A stretch of DNA of 64,000 bases. Origin: Bryopsis sp. KO-2023 (taxonomy: Eukaryota; Chlorophyta; Ulvophyceae; Bryopsidales; Bryopsidaceae). The translations under genes and the position numbers were made by a program. The notes beneath the pieces are model-generated. The model was given only the letters and a program-made list of their open reading frames with translations. It was not told the DNA's origin and did not search any database. Every line of letters starts with the position of its first letter. Position 1 is the stretch's first letter. The stretch covers positions 6,138,001 through 6,202,000 of the forward strand of contig BSYQ01000003.1 in the NCBI GenBank assembly GCA_030272585.1, given 5' to 3'. Of this stretch, positions 37,071-47,424 are shown in pieces.

Positions 37071-37691
37071 TTATGAGAAAACCGTGGTGAAGGCGTGTTT
37101 CAGAGCGCAATTCTTGTAGAAATCCCGTGACCACCCCGACAGCTTCGCCATTCGATTCCACTCTTCAGAGTTGGACGGCAGCGCACCGTATCCCTTGAAA
37201 CTGCCGTCCGGCTTCAACTCCACCTCCTTAACAGGCACCGGCTGGGGGCCCCCCAAACCCCCCACGAGCCCAAAACCTTGAGCATTCGCCACAGGCGTGT
37301 ACAGCATGTCGTTTTTTCCGGCAGCATTGCCGTTCGCAGTTCCTAGAAGAGCAGCAGGGGTGAAAGTCTCGTCCAACTCCAGCCCAGCCCTCTTCTCTTC
37401 CATCTCTCGGATGCGATTTTCGTTGATGCTGCGCTGATTGTTTCGCTTGTACTCCGCTATCTGGGCTTCCGTGGCCGCCAGGTCTTCTCCCTCTGTCAGT
37501 CGAAATATGACGTCTTCCCGCTCCTCCAAATAGTCGTCATATTCCCTTTTCGTCTCAAACTCGTCTTCTCGTTTGTTGTAAACGCTGAGAACTCGAGCCC
37601 TAGCCAACAGCTCCTTTTTCAACGCCTCCATTACCCGAAAGAAATAAGACAACAGCAAGAAGCCTGCTAAAAGCAAGAGAACATCCTCCAT
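37071..37691 (-). CDS. MAT1-like protein lacking the RING finger, with hydrophobic N-terminus
   Basis: MAT1 is the assembly factor of the CDK7-cyclin H kinase (CAK) in TFIIH; it normally starts with a C3HC4 RING followed by a MAT1 helical domain. This 206-residue single-exon ORF matches the post-RING domain (VLSVYNKREDEF, REYDDYLEEREDVIF, then a long charged helix) and the plant-type C-terminus (AKLSGWSRDFYKNCALKHAF). The RING is absent. Instead residues 4-18 are VLLLLAGFLLLSYFF, which would form a membrane or signal-anchor helix. Upstream there are only 158 bp before the ATG of the divergent LYR gene and no Cys-rich exon is visible. Either the copy is 5'-truncated and has captured a new start, or a RING exon is missing from the assembly. 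Confidence 0.78.
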   Translation of the reverse strand: MEDVLLLLAGFLLLSYFFRVMEALKKELLARARVLSVYNKREDEFETKREYDDYLEEREDVIFRLTEGEDLAATEAQIAEYKRNNQRSINENRIREMEEKRAGLELDETFTPAALLGTANGNAAGKNDMLYTPVANAQGFGLVGGLGGPQPVPVKEVELKPDGSFKGYGALPSNSEEWNRMAKLSGWSRDFYKNCALKHAFTTVFS

Positions 37692-37849
37692 TTCGTTCTT
37701 GGCACCTGAGGGTGACGGCTTCCGTACGACGTTATTCAGCGATGAATGGACTCATCCCCAATTTGCCAGTTTGAGGAGAGTTTCAAGTTTCTGGCTCCCC
37801 TGATATCCCTGAGCGGAAAGTTGCGACTGGGGAGAAGGAGACGGCGCAG

Positions 37850-39094
37850 ATGTCGGTGGCCGACTTTACCATCACAAAGGTGAAGGCCAGTTCTTCGCGC
37901 CCAAGTATCGTTGTTATGCCGTCGGTTTTCGAGACCCTGACGTCATGGCGACCTCGTTTCCTGCAGTTATACAGGGACTGCCTTCGTACGGCTCTCCATC
38001 TGGGAACCAAGGTGAGGTGTTCACGATAATTTTGAGTTCGTTTTTGATTGGTTTCTTTTTTTTTTTATAGAAGTTGGTTTCGTCTTTCCCAAACTTAACT
38101 TTTACCTTTTCTTTTCAGTTTTATTTTATTTTATTTTATTTTGTTTTTTCTTTTTTTTTTTGGGGGGGGGGGGGGGGGGGGCGTTGTGCAAGATTGAAAC
38201 TGTCAGCTAGGTTGTGGAGAATTCATTTGCGGAGTTTCACTGTGGAGGGGGGTGATAGGATGCCTCACATAGTGCACTGGATCTGATTTGTGTTTTATTC
38301 CAGGAAGGTAACACCAAAGCTTTGGTTGCCTCTGTGAGACGATCCTTCCGGAAGCATGATGGTGAAACCGACCCCCAAAAGGTCAGTGAAGGCCAACAGG
38401 AAATTTCCAGAAATAAAACTCCAAAGTTTTGGGTGACACCATGAAATCAATCTTTTATTTTATTTATTTATTTATTTATTTATTTTGGGTGGGGGAGGGA
38501 GGGCAAGAGGCTCGTAAGAGATTCTCAATATGTTTTTGCGTTCAATAAATGAGACGTCTTGTGTTTCTTGTGTTTTGTAGATCGAGAAACTGAAGGAATC
38601 GTGAGTGTTTGGCTGCCGTGTGTCTGATATCAAAAAGCAAACAAGAGCCAAAGAACAGATTCATTGTTCCGATGCAGGGCTGTACGAGGTCTCACCAATT
38701 ATTTGTTTCTTGAAGCTCAAAAAATGGCCAGGGTAGGGTGCATGCCATCGGGTCGCTGGAGTTGGATTTTTTGACGGAACATTTTTTTTAATGGAATGGA
38801 AACTTATGTGTGCGTTTCAAAGGCTAGGTCGCAACATCATTCAGTGATTTGTCGTGTTTTGCTCATCGATTAGCCCCATGTGGCAGCTTCCCACAATTCA
38901 TGATGTGAACTGCTAAAATAGTATTTTCTTTCGACAGCTGTATTTTGGGATGCGGACAGGAAAATAATCGCTGGTGCATTTTTTTTTTTCCGGTTCAGGC
39001 TCATGGAGGGAAACCGCAGAATATCCATGAGGATATTCCACAAGGTCAACAAGCTGATGGAGTGAATGGAGTTCCTGATGAAAGCCATAAGTGA
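37850..39094 (+). CDS. LYR-motif (Complex1_LYR) protein, 5 exons
   Basis: LYR proteins are small mitochondrial factors that bind acyl carrier protein and help assemble respiratory complexes or Fe-S proteins. Exons 37850-38011, 38304-38381, 38581-38600, 38678-38732 and 38999-39094 join in phase to 136 residues. Visible signature: FLQLYRDCLRTALHLG (the L-Y-R tripeptide), then VRRSFRKHDGETDPQKIEKLKE with the downstream Phe, then GLTNYLFLEAQKMAR and a polar tail. Exon 3 is only 20 nt and is needed to keep the frame. Intron 1 carries an extreme T11G20 tract (38151-38181) and intron 2 a TTTA repeat. The exact LYRM class is not determined. Divergent from the MAT1-like gene. Confidence 0.82.
38151..38181 (+). 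repeat. Compound T11G20 homopolymer in an intron
   Basis: Eleven T directly followed by twenty G within intron 1 of the LYR gene; the longest member of the TnGn/CnAn tracts scattered through introns of this window. Confidence 0.85.
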
Positions 39095-39739
39095 CAAATC
39101 CCTTCCAAAGCCCACTGGACGGACGAATCATACCCTGCAGTGAATGATCAGCCGGGAGTCTTGCCCAGATTGCCTGTGGATGCCAGTGAATTGCAGAGCA
39201 TGAACGCTGCTTAATGTGGGCTGTAGTGATGATAGATTCCCTGGGGATGTTGAAAGTTGTGGTGCTGGTAGGGCTGTATTCCAAGGGCTGGGACTCCATG
39301 GAGAATGGGAAGGGGGGCAGTTTAAGTCTGACAGACAAGGTGTTGAAACTGTTGTGCTGCTTGTCAGCCACTGTAATTTTTGGTGAACAGTCGTATTTTG
39401 TTTCCACCCTGTTGAAATCCAGAAAGCCAAAAAGTGGGAGGTGTTGATATCTGAAGTTCGTTGCATCATGGTTGGTGGGGCTCGGCTGACAGATCATGTC
39501 ATTCCGGTATTCATCCCTATCTGAAACCAAGAAACCATTCTGCAAATCCATTATGATCCGATTTGCTTCATCAAATGGCAATGCTTATGAACCTGTTTCG
39601 ACGACCAAGTGCAATGATTCACAAAAACATGAGCTGCCGACATGGACATACTCCCCCATATGACCCGGCACAACTAATCCGGGACCAATATATATATATA
39701 TGTATATATATAACCACAAAAGCAGTCACTTGATTCAAT
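39095..39739. other. Intergenic region between convergent LYR and F-box genes
   Basis: About 640 bp with no supported exon. It holds the 3' ends of two convergent genes. A (TA)n-like stretch lies at 39692-39712. Confidence 0.5.
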
Positions 39740-40993
39740 TTATAATTCGTCTTCATCCAAGGATCCGTCTTCATCCAAGGATCCGTCTTCATCCCAAGGC
39801 ATCCAATCATCATATTCGTGGTTGGCCTCAAATGCGTCTATTTCATCGTATTCCCAGTCAACGTCATTCCACTCACTGAAATCTGGGGATAAAATCGTCG
39901 ACTCAAAAAGTGTGACAAATCCACCCGCCAGACCCTCCCCCAACATCCTTACAACAAAGAGCGGGCCATCAGCATATTCATCCTGGTAGCCAGAATCGAG
40001 ATAAAAAATCATAGGCGGTCCATTCTCGTACATGAAGTCACCGAGACGTTTGCCAGCCTTTTCATTATCTCTGAGGTGTGCATAGGGTATATTTGCGGAC
40101 GAAGGCGTTGAAGTTTTCTGGCAAAATTTGAATCCGGAAATGGGGACAATCGACCCCATAGTTTCACCAGGCAAATTTTTGGTATCCAGATTATACACTA
40201 CTTCCACATCTGGTGAGACCCCCATTTCGCGAAGGAATGAGGGTCGCTCTAGTCCCCTCTTGGGGTCCCATGAAATGAGAATTGGGTAGACGTCAGTGTC
40301 GATATCTTGATCCAGCCAGGGCCGCCCACCCTCCCACGCATCAGTTGTGTCCACTTTTTCAACAAAATGAAGAAGTTTGAGCGCTTGATGCAAGGCATCG
40401 TTGCTGCTTATGTATTGAGTCAGATCCTTTTTCTGCGATCGACACAAACTCTATTTTTACTTCGTAACCTTTTGTTTTGTTTTTAGGTGCCTCATCGTGG
40501 CCCAAAATTTGTGCAGCCACTCGTTCAATTTTTTGTATTCTTCATTTTTGCAAGCAAAACATCTTCAGTTACGGAAACACACAAAAATTTTAACGATTTG
40601 TTTTTCCACTTGTTTGCGAGATGGGTGGCTCACCGGCGTCGTGTAAAACCCTGCTTTTGTCTGCACAGGATACGGACAAAATATAGGCTTTGGTATTCCC
40701 TCAACGTGAGTGGTAATATACTCCAAATGCAGCCATTTCCACCCCATTCCTTGCTCGGGGGGCGTCTCGACGACTTCTGTCAAGTCCAAGCAAGAGCGAA
40801 ACAGGAGTGGGCACACCCGTTTGTGGGAGATGGCTTCATTCCAGGTCTTACAGACCGTCCTGAAAACGCAGTATGTTTTGGGATCCCCCTTCACGGCGAC
40901 AAGGGCGATCTCGAGGAGAAGCGGCTCGGGGAGCATCAACCAGTTCGCCCTTGCCTCTGCGATCGGCTCGGCCTCCTTTCTCCGTTTCGACAT
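39740..40993 (-). CDS. F-box protein, 2 exons, 350 aa
   Basis: F-box proteins recruit substrates to SCF (SKP1-cullin) ubiquitin ligases. Exons 40993-40634 and 40432-39740 join in phase 0. The N-terminus carries an F-box-like helix set, LPEPLLLEIALVAVKGD ... FRTVCKTWNEAI, at residues about 21-53. The rest does not show Kelch or LRR units; it is a compact domain (WDPKRGLERPSFLREMG, FYLDSGYQDEYADGPLFVVR) I cannot name. The acidic C-terminus includes a tandem repeat: three copies of an 18-nt unit (about 39745-39795) giving DEDGSLDEDGSLDEDEL, likely recently expanded. Confidence 0.75.
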
Positions 40994-42084
40994 TCTTAGT
41001 GGGAATGGACCCTGTGGAACGACTGTGGCGACATTAAGGATGTGTTTGCGTTATGCAGTTGGGAGATTTAGTACAACGAGCGTTACGGAAATCGCCTCTT
41101 GGTTTTCGCTTTTCTTGAATTCCGTTCATCTCTTGCGGTTGATTCCACTTCTTTTCGCAAGGGTTGAAAACACGTTTTCTATTTGTTGAATTGGGAGGTC
41201 AACAAAAAAAACAAAAGTTTCTACTTCACTTCATAACAGCATGGTGCAGTCAGACTTCAGCCCTCCACCGAATGGCTGTTCACACACGCACGCATATCGG
41301 CTTGTAAAAATTTCACAGCACAAATTCGCAACCACCATATGAAAACGAATCTTCAAAAAAAAAAAAAAATTGCAAATTCACCAAAAAAGAATCTAGAAAC
41401 AAGAATACAAACATCGAGCTGCCCAAAACTTTTCCTGGAACATACTTTTTCCTTTCCTTCATCCTCCCAATTCCAGCCCCCACCCCGGTGACGTACACAC
41501 CAAAAATTTCGGCAGCTCGACCTCAATATTTTCCCATATATTCGACCCCCTCCAAAACCTTTCAACATGACCCAAGAACTTGTGAATATTTTTTTTTTCT
41601 TGCTGTCTGCACCCTCTTTGTGGTTGAACATTTTTTTCTGTTCGACATAAGGAATTGTCCCAAGTAAAATGCCATTTTTCTGTCATCCCATACCCTCAAT
41701 TTTCGAAAGGCCTCCCTTTTCATACTAGTTTCTTGAGAAATTTTGGGGTTGAAAAAAAAAAGCAAAAACAGACCATCACAGGGTATCTTTTAAGAGAAAA
41801 AAACTCTCTCTCTCTCTCTCATTGTGTGCATTAACAATAAATTTTCAAAAAATCATCTTTTTTTTTTTGGCCGGGAAATGAACCACAAGACACTCCTTCC
41901 GTAGCAGCTCTTCTATCCTCCTGTTCAATTCCCTTCAAATATAAAAATTCCAGACTTAATTGTCCCTACACAAAAATCAGGCACCCATCCAATCCATCAA
42001 AATGCCCACCATTGGACCTCCATCGAGGCAAGCGGCTAAAGACATACCAGACGCCAATAAGTTGTTTCCCCCCCCCCCCCCTGT
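40994..42084. other. Intergenic region
   Basis: AT-rich, no exon supported. A (CT)n run lies at 41804-41820 and a C14 run at 42068-42081, just after the dynamin stop codon. Confidence 0.45.
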
Positions 42085-45000
42085 TCAAAGCAATTCTTGC
42101 TCATGCAATCTATAGCTGCTGAGCCCCGGCACAGGTTGAGAATGCCTGCGGGTTTTCGTCTTGACTTTGACCCCAATGATTCCTCGAAGCTTCTGGCGAG
42201 CTGTTCGCATGCTCTCAAGCTTCTGGACAATGTCGTGCCTAACCCCACATTCGACCAATATCAATTAGTAATAATTTAAATATTATTTATCTTTTGCATC
42301 TTTCCGTTTGTTCTTTTTCACACATAATTTTTTCGTGGGTTGAAAAATTTTGTGAGCAAAGATTCCATCCAAAAACACAGGAACAGAAACGATAAAAATG
42401 CACATGAGCGAAGAAAAAAAACAATGTGGCGCTGACCTCATTTGGATTTTCTGGGAATCGTGCATCAGATTGAAAAGTTCGACTCGCCCGTCCGTGAGCT
42501 TCTCAAGCAAGAACTTCTCCAATCCAAATTCCCGGCTGCTCACCTTGAAACCATAACACCCATGAGGCAAACGCCAATCGAATGATAATCCAAAAAAAAG
42601 GGAGAATTTCCACCGTCGAGTTCAAATTAGTCAGATATCCTTGCAGCTCCGATTAGACATTGTGGAGGAATTAACGATCAGAGTAGTGACCATATGATTT
42701 TACATAAAGGAGAATCAACCAGCAAAAAGCAGCAAAATGACTTTGGATTAAAAATCTCACCTTGGTAACAAGGCATCTTCGCACTTGTTTCGGGATTTCC
42801 TCCGTCAAAACGACACGCACGGTGGATGCATAGGCCGCCAAAGAAAACATCATTTCCAAGCAACCCTTCCCAAACTGATCCCCATGCGAAACTGCGACTT
42901 GCTGGTAAAACCAAGCGGCCTCAGAACGCTCCTGTAATCACGGTGGGGAAAAAAAAAAAAAAATGAGCTGCCGAGGAAAGCAGTAAAAAAGCCAAATATG
43001 AAAAACCAAAAGGATTCTCCTGTTTTTTCTTGAACGAAAAATGTTCATGTACTATCCCCCAAAACAAATACAAAAATAATAAATAAAATAATAACAATAA
43101 TACGTAAACATGAAATGATTTTGTTGTTACTGACAAACTTACATGGAATATTTTGGCAAAGCATTTTGGGGTTTGTGGAATCTTTGGGTCAGATTTCCCC
43201 CCTTGCGAAGCTTGATGCCCCACAATCGCATGGAACGCGTCCATGATTTCCATGTAGGACGGAGTGAAAGTTATGAACTCCGATTGAGCCTCCACTGCTT
43301 CCCCCACCAAAAATTTTGCTGACTCATATTGTGCAGTCAAAAACTCCGATGCCTGGACACGCATAAAAACGAAAGCAAAACGTCACATCTTTTTCACCGA
43401 TTTCAAAAATAGCGGGCGGTTTGGAGCAGCAGCAGTGCTTGAAAACCCTAATTTTATGGAAAACACACAAATCCACGCACGCCCAGACTCCAAAAATGGA
43501 AATAAGATGCCAATCGGAATGTACCTGCTCGCAAAACAAGCTGACAAGCTTTGGAAACCTTGTTTTCAGATGCCGAACTATGAGCTTATGGACGACTTCT
43601 TCGATATACCCCATAACATCCTGCACCAAATGCTCGGCAGGTTCCCTGAGCCGCTGCAGAATGCCTGAAAGAAAGGGGCAGGGAAATGGCGATTAAATCA
43701 GTGAAAACCAAATTTCTCGTTCCGTTGGCCATATTATTCACTATTGGGTGGTGTTGAAAGAAAAAAACCAATGCTGCTTCGTGTTCACATCAATTGAATA
43801 CCCCCCCCCCCAAAAAAAAAAAAAAAAAAAAAAAAGAAAGAAAGAAAAATGAAATTTTAACCTGTCTTTTTAGAGGATATAAAACAGCAGTTTCCATTTA
43901 GGGAAGCACTCACGAGTTTTGAAGATCTGCCCATATACAGGATGGGGGAGAAAGTTTGGAAGATGGGCGCCTCGAAATCGTTCGCTCAAAGTCTTGATTT
44001 CAGCATATAGCTCTGGATTTAACAAGCCCGTGGTTGCACGTTCCACCTATATAAACCCACTGCAACTTTCCTTTCACACATCAAAAACTCGCCAAATCGA
44101 AGCTCAAACAAGATTGCTCTTTTCAAAGAAAGCTGAAAGCATCACGGCACCTGTCCACTGTGCAAATGAGCGACATGGAGCAAGTTTGAGGCTTTTTTTT
44201 TTTCGTCCTTTTTTGTTTGTTTTTTTTTGTGCAGTTTTTTTTATTTATTTTTAATCAGAACAGGGTTCTGTTTCTCACTTACCTCCTGCACAAAATCCTC
44301 AAACATGGCAAAAGTTTCTGCCGGGATGTCCAGGGTGGTGTCGGGCTCCAGATTCTGACAAGATGCCAGAGTGCCAAAAGCATCGCAAATGTCACGAACG
44401 CATTCGTGAGTTCTGGCAGTGGCGTGGTGTTCCGATTCCACCAGGTCCTCTATTTCGAGCAAGCTGCTCTCCATGTCTGCGATCCTTTCATCTAGCTAAG
44501 CGACCCCAGCGAACATACGAACGAAGAAAATCATCGATTGAGAAAAAACAAGAAACATATTGAGTGAAAAAAAGAATGCTCACATGAGCAAGTAAGAAAG
44601 GGAAGCATCCCACCAATGAAAAAATGATTGAAACAATTAAGACAACAAATTATGGTTCGAAAAATAGACACACACAAATACACACTGATGAAGAATCAAT
44701 ACCCAGTTTGTGGATTTTTTTCAGAACTACAGAACAGGTCCAAAAAAAGGTGTTAGATTTTTCTTTTTAAATATCAATTGTGACGTGTGGGTGTGGGTTT
44801 AGATGTAATTATACCCAGAAGAGAGGGGGATCGGATATACATACCTGTTTTACGATTCTTGGCAACTGCTCAATCAGCCGTTCTTTTTGAATATCGACCA
44901 GTTTATCCACCAAAGTGCTGATTCCCCGACAATGAGGTTGAACGTCCCTCAGCTCTGGATCCGTTTCAAACAGCAGTTCCTCCCTCATCCGGACGTCTTG

Positions 45001-46075
45001 CAGGCTTATTCCCTCCTCCAACTCTTTCTGCGTTCGACATCGAACCTGGGCCAAACCAAAAAATAAAAATAAAATAAAACATGTTTCTTCTTTTCATCGA
45101 ATTAAATCGAGAGAGAAAAAAAAGTATGGATTAGAAAAGAAATTAAGCAAAAAGTAGAAAGAATTGGAACAGCAGACACTCACGGCCACGAAACCCAGCT
45201 TCAATTTGACGTCAGTGTCGTCCAAACCCTCCAATCTCCTCCTCATGCCTCTCGAAAATTGATCTGCTTTAGTCACCACCCCCAGCGTCCTCAATCCTAA
45301 TGGATCCACGTTGGAGGCCAGCTTCAGTGCGGCGCTCGTCACGAATTCGTTGTTGGCAGGTACGGCGCAAAGAATGACTTTGGAGTCTCCGTTGATATAT
45401 TTCTGAATCATCTCCATGGTCAGCTCTTCGATATTGTCTGGTTGGCCCCGGAGAGGCATCCTGGCAATTCCTTCACACCAAATGAAAAAAACAATAAGAT
45501 CATTTCCCCACCCACAATTGAAAAAAAAACAGACAATTATTTTCTCTCCCCTATGAAGCTTTGACAACCCATATTAAAGCCACGGTTGAGCGGTTGTGAA
45601 ATGAGCTGGGGGGTCGATGCTCACCCGGCAGATCAATCAGAGTCAAATCCTGATAGGTCGGCCCCGTCATTCTCAGCACGATCGGCAAATCCTTGATGTT
45701 CAACTCCATGCCAGCGATTCGCTTCGTGGCCAGCAGAATTTCATTCTTGACCTCCTCCACCATGATGTGCTTCGAAACCCTGGGTGCATCCAGGTCAGTT
45801 TGATACTCGATCTGAGCAGAAACCTCCGTTCCGTTTCTCAACTGCAGCTCCAAGGGGACCCTCGTACAGATGCCTTCGCCCCTGGGGAGAGTGACTCCAG
45901 ACAAAATTTCCAGCAAGGAGCTTTTCCCGCTGGATTGATCCCCGACGACCACTATGGCAGGCAGCATTTGGGCGATGTCTGGCATGTTTTTTACGAAAGG
46001 CCGAACGAAATCGATGGCATCCAGGGCCGGACGAATTCGAACATCAGAGGCAATAGCTTTGCCCAATTCTCCCAT
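42085..46075 (-). CDS. Dynamin-related GTPase (plant DRP4/Mx-like), 10 exons, 688 aa
   Basis: Large GTPases that polymerise on membranes. Ten exons join fully in phase: 46075-45625, 45470-45184, 45045-44845, 44495-44283, 44046-43914, 43664-43525, 43352-43143, 42931-42761, 42543-42437 and 42238-42085. The first exon has G1 GDQSSGKS, G2 region ICTRVP and G3 DLPG (split by intron 1); exon 2 has G4 TKAD. The middle/stalk region follows without PH or proline-rich domain, and the end resembles a GTPase effector helix (DIVQKLESMRTARQKLRG). The start MGELGKAIAS...RPALDAIDFVR resembles plant DRP4 and animal Mx rather than DRP1/3/5. Length suits DRP4/Mx (650-700). All catalytic motifs appear intact. 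An intron holds a C11A24 tract (43801-43835). Confidence 0.92.
43801..43835 (+). repeat. Compound C11A24 homopolymer in a dynamin intron
   Basis: Eleven C followed by about 24 A, i.e. TnGn on the transcribed (minus) strand, inside the intron between dynamin exons 5 and 6. Confidence 0.85.
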
Positions 46076-47424
46076 CGCTGTCGTCTACATAAAAGGAAAG
46101 GATTCTTTCTTCTGCTGAAATATCTGACTTTCAAAGAAATTTAAGTCTTTGCTTCTTTCTTTTTGGGTGGGGGAAGCTATTTTTAGCACTGATTCTGATT
46201 CTTGGTTGTTTCTGCCAACCACACCTGAGATTGAGAACCCACAGATGGCCCTGGTGGTGAGTAGTTTGGAGCACCTTGGCCAAAAGTTCTCCCCGAATCT
46301 AAGAATGCCTACAACAAGAAATGACGACCACCAATCAAATTACAGACAACCTACTACAGCCAATCAACATACAACAATGCCAAGGAAAAGGCTGACTAAT
46401 TCAAATCCTCAGGGAGCCCTCAGGAGTTGAGCAACGATGTCACCTTGAATTTTTTTCAGAAATCAAGATGATTTGTTCCAATGATCATTCTAAAGATAAA
46501 GTGGTGCTTGGAATGAACAGATCGGCTGGTGATCGCAAAACGAGGCAGGTCAAATGCCGCGTGTTGCAAGAGTCAATCTGCTCAAGACGTCGTTTTTGCC
46601 CGTGGGCAGACACTCGATCACGTAAACGTTATCGCGTTCGAATCCGAGAAAATTCGACGAAGCTCAACGCATGTTGCCCACCCTCGAATCCTGCCAGTCG
46701 TGCGAGTTCCTGGAGACGCTCCCTGGGCTGACAGGTCCGCCATTGGGTTCAAAAGTATGGCGTCCCTTGAAACGATCGCTCTGCGAAACGGACTGCAAGC
46801 TGTGACTGACCAGCCCCAACCTGGCCTCGGCAGCGGGGGCCCGGTCGCTGTGGTAGAGCCTTTCCATTCACCTACGCTTCTCGCGCTCTGAAAAGAACAC
46901 GGAGACTAGGACTCGAAACCCTTGCAGTAAATAGTGGAAAGGAAATCAAGGTTATCGTTGACTTTCAAGAATGGACGACAGAAACGAATGGGGAGCGACC
47001 TTCGCCGTCCTAACCTACACGCAGAGATCTGGACTCCAGAGCGGTCGGGTTTTAAAAAGTATGGAGGCGAAAACACGAAACTAAGCCGGACGTCAGACGA
47101 TCTGTCCAAACTCGTCGACGTTTTCAAAAGCTCCGCGGCGAAAACAGGGGTGCCCCGTGTGAAAACGAGTGGATAGGGACCGGAATCAACGCCCGCCCTC
47201 GCTCCGCAAAAAGCGTCAGTGGCTGATGTTCAGTCCGATTGATGTCACTTCCAATTCCCTTCATCAACGTAACTCACTCAAAGCAAATCAGCAAGGATAT
47301 TGCTTGTGATCGGATTTTTTTTTTCTCGGTTTGGTCAGACGTCAGCATTTCCTCACTCATTCCAACCTTCCCAGCCAAAGCAGGTGAATGTGCTGTCCTT
47401 GATTCCAGGTTCCACTTTCTGGCA
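46076..47424. other. Intergenic region between divergent dynamin and methyltransferase genes
   Basis: ORFs of up to 120 codons at 46468-46891 and 46934-47176 have no recognisable domain or splice partner. The first exon or 5' UTR of the methyltransferase gene may begin here. No transposon termini seen. Confidence 0.4.

Noticed and set aside
38913-39581. 222-codon minus-strand ORF
   Set aside because: Overlaps the last LYR exon on the other strand and has no recognisable domain; probably chance.
46468-47176. Plus-strand ORFs upstream of the methyltransferase
   Set aside because: No domain, no splice evidence; may be 5' UTR or chance.
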